Of a stretch of DNA of 34,194 bases, positions 23,301 through 32,718 are shown one piece after another. The notes beneath the pieces were generated by a model that had not been told where the DNA came from, made no database searches, and saw only the letters and a program-made list of their open reading frames with translations. Positions within the stretch are counted from its first letter, which is position 1. Each line of letters starts with the position of its first letter. A program made the translations under genes and the position numbers. The DNA is from Candolleomyces eurysporus (lineage: Eukaryota > Basidiomycota > Agaricomycetes > Agaricales > Psathyrellaceae): contig JANBPK010001549.1 in NCBI GenBank assembly GCA_027579435.1, forward strand, positions 1 to 34,194, given 5' to 3'.

Positions 23301-23680
23301 GAGTCATTACTGGACACTGACCGCCACTTTCAGGTTCTTTCCTCTTCGAAGGGCCAGCTACGTAGGTATGTCAGTACCTGACATCGCCATAAAGCGTCAA
23401 GATGTAGCAACCTTCGTTTCCTGCCTTGGGATCCACATCCATTGGCTCCTCTTTCGGCGGAGGTGCGCTGGCCGTGCTCTTGTCGCGTTTCTTGCCCCAC
23501 ATCTCCTTCAAGCTCGCCTGTTGCGGTGGTGCTGACTTCTTGGAGGGAGGCATGACGAAGAACTTGCCTGAGATGTATTAATTAGACGGTAGAGAGCGGT
23601 GAAGAATGGTAGAACATACCCAGAGTCTGCTGACGTCCCATGGACCGAGACGCTCTCAAGAGGACGCGTGCTGCAAACAT
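20312..23680 (-). CDS. LIG1: ATP-dependent DNA ligase I
   Basis: Joins Okazaki fragments and seals repair nicks; orthologue of yeast CDC9. Sixteen exons run from 23680 to 20312: 23680-23620, 23567-23412, 23357-23322, 23263-23198, 23146-22843, 22789-22724, 22670-22505, 22453-22313, 22255-22154, 22101-21939, 21888-21813, 21759-21462, 21411-21229, 21168-20938, 20885-20538 and 20482-20312, giving 855 residues. The N-terminal 240 residues are disordered and charged. The ligase DNA-binding domain follows, then adenylation motif I (EYKYDGER, catalytic Lys at about 506), motif III ([10 protein letters not shown]), motif IV (DGCEGLMVK), motif V (WLKLKKDYL) and the OB fold. Exon 1 encodes a basic, acid-free leader and a second in-frame Met ([11 protein letters not shown]) that starts a perfect PCNA-binding PIP box. 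This two-start design matches the mitochondrial and nuclear forms of yeast Cdc9. Confidence 0.95.
23639..23680 (-). promoter_or_regulatory. LIG1: two alternative in-frame starts of LIG1
   Basis: The first ATG (23680) opens the presequence [13 protein letters not shown]. The second, 13 codons later (about 23641), opens [11 protein letters not shown]. Neither has a strong context at -3. An out-of-frame ATG at 23690 with G at -3 overlaps the first start and could further weaken it, favouring the shorter form by leaky scanning or by a downstream transcription start. Confidence 0.55.
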
Positions 23681-24299
23681 GCACACACATCGCGTTCGGA
23701 GCGCGTTTATTGGTAACCAAGAAAAGGAGTCGTGACTCTGACGCCTAAATCTGAAGGAAGAATTCTGAAAGAGGTCAAGACGTTGCGACTGCAAATCTCA
23801 ACCTGGATTAGATGTCCAAACAGTCCTTGACCAGAAGTCTCTGCATGGGTCGCTCAGGGCTGGCCACCTGCCAGTGGCGAACGTGGCCGACTTTCTTGCG
23901 TGTTCTGTATAGGCATAGCATGGTATACCTGAACCCTCTAATTTACAAAAAAAGAGAGTAGATTTGACGAGTTAACGTTCCCTCGCTAGTCTCCTGCCGT
24001 GAGCCGATTAGATACATGAGTTTGTGGGCCGGGACATAGAGCGCAGTGAACAAGTCATACTCAAACATCGTTCATATAGCAGGTCGAACACCACTACTCT
24101 TTTTTATTCCTCACAAGAGGATGTAAGAGAAATGCCCCAAGGTTAAAGTGATTCGGCATCTTCGGCAAAGTCCGTATCCACTATACAGTTCCAGCGCAGT
24201 GGCTTCGGCCAGTTCACGACAAACAAGCGTCAATAAGATTCTCTGAAAGCTCGCTGCCTAGTAGGCCATCGCCGTCCTCAACGTCCTCAAGAACCCACG
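23681..24299. promoter_or_regulatory. divergent promoter region of LIG1 and RPS11
   Basis: The spacer of 619 bp has no convincing open frame. CGCG cores at 23691-23694 and 23702-23705, together with ACGCGT at 23664-23669 in LIG1 exon 1, form a small cluster reminiscent of MBF cell-cycle boxes. A T-run lies near 24100. No TATA box was identified for RPS11. Confidence 0.4.
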
Positions 24300-25074
24300 A
24301 TGGCTGACGCACAAGTACGCCCAGACCCCTTCCTACCCCAGAGAAATGTCCATTCTGACGGTTCTCGCATGAAAACAGATCGAGAAGGCCTACCAAAAGC
24401 AGCACCTCTTCCAAAACGCCAAAGCGCGCAGTGGTGTGTTAACTTGAATGCGCTGACGAGGAGGGAGTTATTGAAATTTGGGTTTCAGGCAAGAAGGTCG
24501 TGACAAAGGCGAAGCGATGGTATAAGGATGTTGGATTGGGCTTCAAGACCCCTGGTGAGGCCATCCAGGGCACATACATTGGTGCGTCGCAAGTTGCTTT
24601 GGGTTTGAACTAGGGGCTGAGATATCTGCTTGGTATCAACAGATAAGAAGTGCCCCTTCACCGGCGACGTCTCCATTCGTGGCCGTATCTTGACCGGCAA
24701 GGTCGTTTCCACCAAAATGACCCGTACCATCATTATCCGACGGGACTACCTCCACTATATTCCCAAGTACAGTGCGTAACCGCCTCTACGCGCCCCGTAA
24801 TCGGTTCATCCTTTGTTCCTGACCTCGCCTACCCAGACCGTTACGAGAAGCGACACAAGAACTTGGCTGCCCACGTATCCCCTGCCTTCCGCGTTGAGCT
24901 CGGAGACACTGTCACTGTTGGTATGTTCTTCCATATGATATTTATCGGCGACTTGATCGGTACGACTGACGGTTTCGCACAGGTCAATGCCGACCACTAT
25001 CGAAGACTGTTCGATTCAACGTTCTGCGGGTGTCGAAGAACAAGGCCGCGGCGAAGACTTTCGGCAAGTTCTGA
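24300..25074 (+). CDS. RPS11: 40S ribosomal protein S11 (uS17)
   Basis: Structural protein of the small cytosolic ribosomal subunit, binding 18S rRNA. Exons are 24300-24314, 24379-24433, 24489-24581, 24643-24771, 24837-24920 and 24983-25074, giving 155 residues, the normal eukaryotic length. Diagnostic stretches are [73 protein letters not shown] and [17 protein letters not shown]. The first exon is only five codons, common in fungal ribosomal protein genes. Introns of 55-65 nt are too short to host a normal snoRNA. Confidence 0.97.
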
Positions 25075-25497
25075 GGGATCTTATGCTGTCTACTACATTT
25101 TGTGTCTTGCCTTCTCCATGCACCATGCAATAAATATGACATCCTCCATGCGCGTCCATATTTGCTGGCAAATAGATGTTGAATCTGCGTGAGATGAGCC
25201 AGAACTTGAGATCAGTTACTATGTAGGCTGGGAGCTGTACAGCCAAGACCTTGTGAAGCAAACAACAGCCAACAAGGTCGAGGTGATGATTGTTGGGCGT
25301 GTTGTAATTCTCTCCTGACTGCTAGTAATCCTCGCCGTCGTCGTCGTCTCTGCTCCGGACGCTCGTCTCCATTCCTTCACTCCCCTCAGCTTGTCCTCGT
25401 ATTCAAGCTGGCGCCGACTCTCCTTTCCGTATTCACCTCACGGCTGTCCAAAGCTAGGGCCCAGTCTCCACAACCCCCAGGCTCTCAGGCCGGCCAG
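25075..25497. other. spacer between RPS11 and PPZ1
   Basis: Holds the RPS11 3' untranslated region and the PPZ1 promoter. CT-rich sequence from about 25310 to 25450 probably marks the PPZ1 transcription start area. No gene or structured RNA could be supported. Confidence 0.4.
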
Positions 25498-27150
25498 ATG
25501 GGTCAGCAACCCTCGAAAAGGAGCAAGAAGGGAGGAAAGGATAAAGACAACCATCCTTCTCATGACAATGAACCCCACACCGACGAGCCCAACGGCAGCG
25601 ACCCTCAGGGCTCCCTTTCCCGTGCCACGGGACCACCAGCAGCAGGCGAAATTGATCAAAGTGCAGTGCCAAACGGGCATCCAGCAATCAACGTATCGGA
25701 TCCAACAGGGAACCCAGTATCGTCCGGGCATACGGATGGGCGTATCCAAGCCTCGCCGTATCCTCAAAAGCAGGACCCGTCCCCTCAAACGACTCCCTCC
25801 GTTCCTTCAACTTCCTCGCCGTTAGCGTCGCCGAAACCCACAACAGCGCCGCTTGACATTCCTGCTCCAACGATACTCAATTCCTCCAAGCCTTACAGCC
25901 CAGGTTCCACGGCGAGTGGTGGCCAAGGCGAATCGGTTGGGAATGGCGGTCTGAAAGACAAGCCGAAGCTTTTGGACGTCGACGACATGATCCAGCGGCT
26001 ACTAGATGTGGGCTACACCGGCAAGGTCAGCAAGTCGCTGTGTCTCAAGAATGCAGAAATCGTCGCCATTTGCCAGGCCGCCCGAGAAGTGTTGCTTAGC
26101 CAGCCCACCCTCATCGAATTGTCACCCCCTGTCAAGATTGTTGGTGACGTCCATGGCCAGTACTCCGACCTCATCCGACTTTTCGAAATGTGTGGTTTTC
26201 CTCCTGCTGCAAACTATCTATTCCTTGGCGACTACGTTGATCGTGGAAAGCAAAGTTTAGAAACTATCCTGCTCCTGCTGTGCTACAAGATCAAGTACCC
26301 CGAGAACTTCTTCCTTCTGCGAGGAAATCATGAATGCGCTAATGTAACGCGAGGTGAGTAATTGCTGGCTTCTTGGCGTTGCAATTTTTCTCACTTCGGT
26401 GTCAGTATACGGGTTTTATGACGAGTGCAAACGGCGTTGCAATATCAAGACATGGAAGACCTTTATCGACGTTTTCAATTGCCTTCCAATTGCCGCCATT
26501 GTCGCGTCGAAAATCTTTTGCGTCCACGGTGGTCTCTCACCGTCGTTGCATTCCATGGACGACATCAAGCGCATACAGCGGCCGACTGATGTTCCAGACT
26601 TTGGCCTTCTCAACGATCTTTTATGGTCGGATCCATCTGACACGGCGTTGGACTGGGAAGACAATGAGAGAGGAGTCAGCTATTGCTTCGGCAAGGCGGT
26701 CATCAATGAATTCTTGGTACGGTACGATATGGACCTCATATGCCGAGCGCACATGGTCGTGGAGGATGGGTACGAGTTCTGGAACGATAGAACTCTGGTG
26801 ACCGTTTTTAGCGCACCGAACTATTGTGGAGGTATGTCCTCTTCTTCTCGTTCGCTCTGCTTAACAGCAAGTTGACCTTCTTCCATTAGAATTCGATAAT
26901 TATGGAGCATGCATGAGGTAAGTCACGTTTCCCAGCTGTGAAGATCCGTCGTTCTTATTCTTCCGATAGCGTTTCCGAAGACTTACTTTGCGCGTTCGAG
27001 CTGCTGAAGCCTCTTGATGGAGCTGCTCTACGCAAGGAGATGACCAAAGCTAAACGGAAAAGGTGTGTTTTTCCCGTTTCAGTATGGAGTTGAACAGCAT
27101 TGCTGATGCTGTGATTGTGGTTAAACAGCGCAGCCGTAGCAGCAGCATAG
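25498..27150 (+). CDS. PPZ1: PPZ-type serine/threonine protein phosphatase
   Basis: PP1-like phosphatase of the fungal PPZ group, which in yeast controls K+ transport, salt tolerance and cell wall integrity and is inhibited by Hal3. Exons are 25498-26353, 26406-26831, 26890-26917, 26970-27062 and 27129-27150, giving 474 residues. The N-terminus begins [13 protein letters not shown], a likely N-myristoylation signal followed by a basic patch, then about 150 disordered Ser/Pro/Thr-rich residues. The catalytic core has the metal motifs GDVHGQ (about 216), GDYVDRG (about 244) and RGNHE (about 275), followed by [27 protein letters not shown] and SAPNYCGEFDNYGA. The N-terminal extension and [19 protein letters not shown] separate it from plain PP1 only moderately, but the Gly-2 start favours PPZ. 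It ends KRKSAAVAAA. Confidence 0.9.
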
Positions 27151-28131
27151 CTTGAAATCTTTCTGACAAAGCAACCACGCCTCGCAAGCCCCGTGTATTT
27201 TGTATTCCTTCTTCCTCATGCGCGAACCTCTCTCCAATCCTTGCTCATGTCACATCACGAAGACGATCATATCAAGACCCACCAACGCTTGCATCATCCC
27301 GGTACCGTATTATCCGTTTTCTGTCCCATTATTTCTGTCCTTTCTCTCTTTTAGTTGTAGCAGCTTCACGTTTGTCGTTATCCGTCATAAGTTAGGACTT
27401 GTAACTATATTCTTCTCTCTTTCTCACAGATATAGGGATACATCTTTGTAGTACTTTTGTTCGCTCCCGCCTCTCACCGTGTTCTTCTTTCGTTTCTTTT
27501 TTTCGTCGGTATCCATTCTTCCTCCCTTATGATTGTGCGCGTGTGTCGTTGCTCTCTCTTCCTCCCTCTCTCTGTCTCTCGCCGGCTACTTAATCATCCA
27601 AGTTCTACCCGTCCGTCAGATGTCTTCGTTTGCTGCCTTGCCTTGTCTGTGATAAGACGTGTTACCTTAATATTTGACATCGACCTTCTTCCCTTCCTCC
27701 TCTCCTCTGTTATCTCTGTGTCCCCGTCTCTGCCTGTCTCTTTCGCGCTATTGTCCCCTACATCAATAAAAACTCTCTCTTGAAAACGAGCGCTAGTTGC
27801 TTATGGTTATCAATGAGAATCTGAACGACGGATCAATGGTTTGCACGGGCGCTCTAGCTTGATTTTCGGTCAGATTCCGGACATGAACCTTGTTGTACAT
27901 GTGGACATAGCGACGGTCACTTTATTAAGCAGCGGGCGTGGTGGCATGGCTGGATAAAAATAACGCTGCCAATCGACCACATTCAAATACATGACGCGTA
28001 GGGTAAAGATGATGTAGGATATGATGATGCAGAGTTCTATCGATGGGAGCAGATCGAATGAGCCTGGAACGCAATTGAATGGCCTGTGCCTCTTCCAAAT
28101 CTATTTGCCTTGCCGTGCCGGGCATCTAACC
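27151..28131. other. long pyrimidine-rich convergent spacer
   Basis: PPZ1 and the DMT transporter end toward each other across 981 bp. From about 27180 to 27785 the plus strand is strongly enriched in C and T, ending in AATAAA at 27765-27770. The simplest reading is a long PPZ1 3' untranslated region. The remaining 350 bp should include the 3' untranslated region of the transporter. No coding frame was recognised. Confidence 0.5.
27765..27770 (+). terminator. AATAAA polyadenylation-signal-like hexamer
   Basis: A perfect AATAAA near the end of the CT-rich tract, about 615 nt after the PPZ1 stop codon. It would fit the end of the PPZ1 transcript, but fungal signals are degenerate and an earlier site may be used. 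Confidence 0.35.
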
Positions 28132-29782
28132 TCATCCTCTCTGAACGCTGACCATGTCGTATGTCAGGATACCGAAGGCAACGACGATAACACCTGACCC
28201 AAACAGGCTCCAGAAAGTCAGCGATTCTAGACCGGATCCAAATATAATCTGGGGAACCGTTGACTTTAGCAAAGAAGAGAAGAGGAGGAAGCGGGAAAGG
28301 GACATACATCTGAGATGAGCATGAGGACAATAGTGAGAAGGTTCCCGACAGAAGTGATAATTGGGCCCCAAACACCCAACAAAATCTACGCGCACAATAT
28401 TCAGCTTGAGCTTCTCGGCGGAACAAAGTAGGGGAAGGAAAACCAACGCACCATAAATCCAGCATTAAACACCATCCCTCCGAGCGCTATCCCAAAGATT
28501 GAGATCGCAGTCAAAAAGTCTGGAGGGAGAGCGAACGGCTCGAGTCCAGTCACATGTAGGAAAGGGAGAGGGATCCAGAGGACCAAGAACGTGAGTAGAC
28601 CGATGATGGATGTTATGAGGTTGGGATGTAAGCCGAATGGCGGTGGGTACAGGCCTGCAGCTACTGCAGCCTTTGCAGCATCATCACCGCTGGCCCCGCT
28701 ACTGGAGGCGGCGGCGGCGAGGCTGGCTGCTTCTTCCGCATCGAGTTCAGAGTCTTCATCCTGTGCGATTCGCTCGTAATTAGCGTCGGAGGTCACTTCG
28801 GGGTCTGTCGGTAGAGCGGCGTAGATTTTGTAGAGGACTTGGTAGAGACCGTATCCCAAGGAGGCGATGAGGGTGAGGAGGTTGCCCAGTACAGGTGCAG
28901 TAGGTTTGATGAAAGTTGCAGTAGGTGGGGAGGATTGAGGTTCGGAAGACGGGGATGATGAAAGGGTCGTTGGACTCTCCTCAGAGGACGCTCCGCCGTA
29001 GACTACAGCGACCGTGCCGAGTGTAGCAAGGGATACAGCTAAGATCTTGCGTGCTTCCCATTTCAACTTGAAGAGCTTGACACTGATGATGTACGCGAAG
29101 AAGGCGTTGGTGTTCCAGATAGCTGGGACGTTCGATTAATTATGGTATATAGACTCCGGGGTGAAGCGGAAGCGAGGACTAACCAGTTACATCGCTAACT
29201 CTGTAATACCAGTCAGCAAGAAAGTCGTCGGATGATCAGAACTGAAGACTCACGATGCCAGAGATACAGCAGCAAACCACAGTAGGCCGGGATACGTCAC
29301 ACCTATGGTGAGCAGCGATACCAATTTAATAAAAGCAGCACGAGGAAATCTATGGGGCCGAGGTGCATCTCTCGGTGTAAGATGGTGTGTGATGGCGATC
29401 GAGAGTCCTTTGAGAAGCGAAGATGCTGAATATTGGGTCGTAGTCGTAAGATAAAGAATGTGCAATGGGAAAATGAGGCTGAACGTCGAATGCACTAGGT
29501 AGCTATGGAGATGGTTTGGTTGCACAGTCAGTGAACGAAGGTAGCCGGAGCATGTCTTTTGCTCACAATAAGAAGAACGGATGACGATAGTGGAGGTTGG
29601 TTTGCACATACTGCAAAGAAGCAAACGATATTAGGCTAGTCCGGTGCTAGAGCGGTATGCACACGCACTTGAGTTAGCTGAGACTCGACGACGAAGGCAA
29701 GAAGGGTGAATATGAAAACGACGACGGCGAGCCTCCCACCGACATGGGGCATAGCGAGCGACGGGTCGTTTCTAGTGAGCAT
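28132..29782 (-). CDS. drug/metabolite transporter superfamily (EamA/SLC35F-like) membrane protein
   Basis: Exons are 29782-29669, 29610-29567, 29502-29254, 29200-29184, 29122-28452, 28385-28308 and 28248-28132, giving 429 residues; exon 4 is 17 nt. I count about ten hydrophobic helices, among them LAVVVFIFTLLAFVVESQL, LVHSTFSLIFPLHILYL, AFIKLVSLLTIGVTYPGLLW, ILAVSLATLGTVAVVYGG, LITSIIGLLTFLVLW and SLFGSGVIVVAFGILTY. VSDVTAIWNTNAFFAYIISV is the DMT-type helix that follows the first repeat. Two hydrophilic Ser/Pro and acidic Ala-rich loops lie in exon 5. It resembles fungal SLC35F-like or vacuolar-membrane transporters; the substrate is unknown. Two in-frame ATGs (29782 and 29752) are possible starts, and I used the first. 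Confidence 0.85.
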
Positions 29783-29978
29783 CGAAAGATCGCCTGCGCA
29801 GCTAAGTCATGAACGTCAGGGTCGATGGACAGAGCCTCACTCATTCTGCCCTCTCGGATCTTTTGACACCCGACATATTGACCCGTGGGACCGTGGGAAT
29901 ATGCAAACCAGCCGTTGTCGGCAACGTCGGGCAAACCGTCCTTTGCCAACACCAACGTCGAGGACACTCTAAAACACA
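29783..29978. promoter_or_regulatory. 196-bp divergent promoter of the DMT transporter and bL36m
   Basis: The two start codons are only 196 bp apart on opposite strands, so the genes must share a bidirectional promoter region. No TATA box or E-box was identified. Confidence 0.45.
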
Positions 29979-30298
29979 ATGCTCCGACCACTGTTGGCTT
30001 CAAGTCGTCCTCTCTTCCAGCGCCTGCGACAGGCAGCTCTCCCTCATGCCCACCATCACCAGCACCAGCACCTTCCGTTGGCCACCCTCCTGCCAAGCTC
30101 GACACCCGCCCTCGTCAGAGGCATGAAAGTCCGGGCGTCAGTCAAGGTTATGTGCGACGGGTGCAGCGTCGTGAGAAGGAAGGGAAGGGTGTATGTGGTG
30201 TGCTCCAAGAATCCTAAGCACAAGCAGGTGCGTTGTTGTGAACCGGTTTCCCGCATCTGAGGTTTTCTGACATATAGCGTGTACAGCGTCAAGGTTGA
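29979..30298 (+). CDS. RTC6: mitochondrial ribosomal protein bL36
   Basis: Small protein of the mitochondrial large ribosomal subunit. Exons are 29979-30227 and 30278-30298, giving 89 residues. The first 48 residues are an Arg-, Leu- and His-rich presequence ([20 protein letters not shown], with an HAHHHQHQH stretch). The mature part, [20 protein letters not shown], continues [15 protein letters not shown]. It is nearly identical to bacterial bL36 and keeps the zinc-binding CxxC, Cys and His set. The final exon adds only RVQRQG. Yeast RTC6 is the named orthologue. Confidence 0.93.
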
Positions 30299-30475
30299 TT
30301 CAGCAATCTCAAGCAGTCTCCTGGTCCTAGAACCCTTAGAATTCACCCAGCCCAAGACTCAAAGCACTACTTCTTACTTATCTTAGTGTATTCTAATCCC
30401 GCACTTGAATACCTCTTCCTCCCAAAAACAAAACCTTTCCACTTTTTCGCTGTGCCAGAGATTCGAGCAAACCTC

Positions 30476-31267
30476 TCAGTCCGCTTTCTCCGTCGCGTCC
30501 CTAGTCCACATCTGGAACTCGTATTTGACGCCATTCTCCTCCTGCACACCCTCCGCTACATCCGCCCCAACCCACTCCCTCAGCTCTGCATGACTCGCCT
30601 GGACCCACGTCCCCGCTCTCTCCAGCGAGCCCTTGAATTCAGGTCCTCTAAACTCTGGCATAAAAACGTCGCAGTCCTCAAACTCCGGCTCGACGACGCG
30701 TGTCAAGAGGATACGGTCGACGTAAGGTGTCGAGTCGGTCGCTGGGTCCAAGTGAGATGCAGGTGGCGGGATGAGCGTTGCAGGCGCGAGTTTGAGCGTT
30801 TCGCGGTAGAGATACGCGCCCCCGATGATGAAAGCCCTGTGAATGCTCGCGTCGTTGAGACGGGCGAGTGCGGATTGGAGGCTGTTGGCGATGAATGTTT
30901 TGGGGGTTTCCGAGTTGGCTTCGCTCACGGAAGTTCCTCTGCCAACAAGATAGTTGGTCGGATATGAGTATGTGTATCTGGAATGAGAGCAAAGTAGAAA
31001 GCGAGCGTACGCGTCGTAGTTGACTTGACTCGTAATGACAATGTTTAACCTCCCAGGAAGAGGTCTAAACTTCTTGGGTATGCTCTCCCAAGTGTTTCGC
31101 CCCATGATAACCGCGTTATGCTTCCCCTCTGGCGCGTTCGATGTGACTTGCGCAAAGTACTTGATTTCTTTTGGGAGCCGCCATGGTAGTTTACCAGCTT
31201 GACCTATCCCGTTGGACTTGGTCGCTGCGACGATGATGGTAAAACGAGACATAGGTTGACTGACCAT
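30476..31267 (-). CDS. DFR1: dihydrofolate reductase
   Basis: Reduces dihydrofolate to tetrahydrofolate with NADPH for thymidylate, purine and one-carbon metabolism. Two exons, 31267-31011 and 30938-30476, give 239 residues; the intron of 72 nt is a multiple of three and has no in-frame stop. Signatures are TIIVAATKSNGIGQAGKLPW with the substrate-loop Trp, VIMGRNTWESIP, RPLPGRLNIVIT, the GG motif in FIIGGAYLYRETL, and the C-terminal strand GVKYEFQMW. The acidic active-site residue is seen as Glu in LPKEIKYF. A second ATG five codons in (MSRFTIIVAA) could be the true start. It is convergent with bL36m (177 bp apart) and lies 147 bp upstream of SGT1 relative to their shared strand. Confidence 0.96.
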   Translation of the reverse strand: MVSQPMSRFTIIVAATKSNGIGQAGKLPWRLPKEIKYFAQVTSNAPEGKHNAVIMGRNTWESIPKKFRPLPGRLNIVITSQVNYDAYARFLLCSHSRYTYSYPTNYLVGRGTSVSEANSETPKTFIANSLQSALARLNDASIHRAFIIGGAYLYRETLKLAPATLIPPPASHLDPATDSTPYVDRILLTRVVEPEFEDCDVFMPEFRGPEFKGSLERAGTWVQASHAELREWVGADVAEGVQEENGVKYEFQMWTRDATEKAD

Positions 31268-31414
31268 TTAATACACACGCTTATATCGAGTGATCGACAG
31301 TTCGATTGGAGGAAAATGAAACGGGATATACATCATGGTACAAACAAGAGCGACTATTTCATCGCTCTCGCCAACATTGAATACTACTGAGGACCGCTAG
31401 TGGCATGCATCTCT

Positions 31415-32223
31415 TCAACCCCAGTTCTTCCACTCAGATCCCTGAGGCGGCTTCACCTCAACCTTACCCTTCTTCACATCATCCCAATTCGTACTAAGCG
31501 TCGTCCCGCCGCTCTCCTGGTAGCTCTTCATCATCGCCTTCTTGGTATCATCATCCGCATCCGCAAAGATCTTTTGGAAGAACGAGTTGAGCGTGGAGTC
31601 GCCCCCGACATTGGGATCTTCCTCTGTCGACTTTTCTTTCTCGGTAGAGAGGATTTCGGTGGTCACTGCGTCCCAGTTTTTGCGGCGCGGTGCGGGGCGC
31701 GTTTCAGAAGGGGGTGGTGCGTAGGCCGTGTTGGCGAGAGCTATCGAAAACAGATGCATCTCAAGAGGTTGGGAGAACAAGTAGGTGGTAAATATACTTA
31801 CGATCTGGAGCATCGCCGACGAGTGCACCCCAGCGGCCCAACGCCGCTTTGGCGAATCGGATTTCGATTTTGACTTTGCCAACAGTGTAGTCCGACTTGT
31901 CCACCTCGATCTGACCTTTTAGAGGTTCGAGGACGAGGGACTTGTCACCATGGGTATAGGTGAACTGCAATGATTAATTAGATCATTAGAGTTGGTTTAA
32001 CTGCAACAGAGGACGGAGGTCAGAGCAAGGTCGGAGAGGAGCGTACATACCTTCCTCGGCTCGAACTGAATCGAGACCTGCGCTGGGTCAGCGTTACGGT
32101 CGAATATCGAGAGCGTCAGCTTCTCGTCGGTCTCGTAAAACTCGTGTCTGACGCGTATGCCTGTGTGAGCGCAACCGAACTCGCATCTCTGCGAACACTC
32201 CTCGCTCACCTTGGGGTGGTCAT
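31415..32223 (-). CDS. SGT1: SGT1-like cochaperone with CS and SGS domains, no TPR
   Basis: SGT1 works with Hsp90 in kinetochore assembly and SCF ubiquitin ligase function. Exons are 32223-32210, 32147-32051, 31964-31802 and 31740-31415, giving 199 residues. After only four residues (MTTP) the CS domain begins: RHEFYETDEKLTLSIFDRN, then VSIQFEPRKFTYTHGDKSLV, LEPLKGQIEVDKSDYTVGKV and VKIEIRFAKAALGRWGALVG. A linker with RRKNWDAV leads to the SGS domain: NSFFQKIFADADDDTKKAMM, KSYQESGGTTLSTNWDDV, KKGKVEVKPPQGSEWKNW. Normal SGT1 proteins carry an N-terminal TPR domain of about 120 residues, absent here; the next gene upstream diverges and no TPR exon was found. The 14-nt first exon is set by the only splice that keeps the frame. 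Confidence 0.9.
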
Positions 32224-32718
32224 AGCTGCAATGGCGGTTAAGAAGAGACGAGAAGATAATAATCAAGGTTTAAATAGCGGCAAGGCCACTGCTGTGGACC
32301 AACCGCCGTCAGTTATGCTTGTTCGAGCACATTCGATGCTGTTTTAGGGAGGACAAGCCCCTATTCCTACACTCAATCGTCACGTGGGCTCATAAATGCA
32401 CAGAGCGCGTCCTCGACGCGTCACGGATCACTCGTCTCTCTCAAGTCATGGACCTGGAGCGATAGAGGCGTATTTTAATCTCTTAATCTCATCTACCTGG
32501 AGTACCTTGTAATAGCACACGGCCGACGTTTCTCCATAGAACGGTTGAACGGGGGATGGCCAAAGAAGAACAAATAGCCAGATGCAGGCCGCCACGACGT
32601 CATCATCCAGCAATTAGGGGCAGAATCATCGATAGTGGGCCACCCCTGCAATACCTTTTGGGAGGAACCGGAATCGTCTCTCTGTCATCTACCTCCATCT
32701 CTGCTTCATTTATAAAGT
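32224..32718. promoter_or_regulatory. divergent promoter of SGT1 and the GST-like gene
   Basis: The 495-bp spacer contains a TCACGTG E-box at 32380-32386 with the full GTCACGTG form, and an ACGCGT at 32416-32421. A TATAAA seven bases before the GST-like ATG is too close to act as its TATA box. Open frames across it are short and unconvincing. Confidence 0.45.
32380..32386 (+). promoter_or_regulatory. TCACGTG E-box between SGT1 and the GST-like gene
   Basis: A full GTCACGTG match, 157 bp from the SGT1 start codon and 332 bp from the GST-like start. Function is inferred from the motif. Confidence 0.4.

Noticed and set aside
25281..25320. Box C/D-like pair (GTGATGA and CTGA) downstream of RPS11
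   Set aside because: The boxes are only about 30 nt apart with no flanking stem, too short for a C/D snoRNA.
32712..32717. TATAAA just before the GST-like ATG
   Set aside because: It is seven bases from the start codon, so it cannot position transcription for that ATG.
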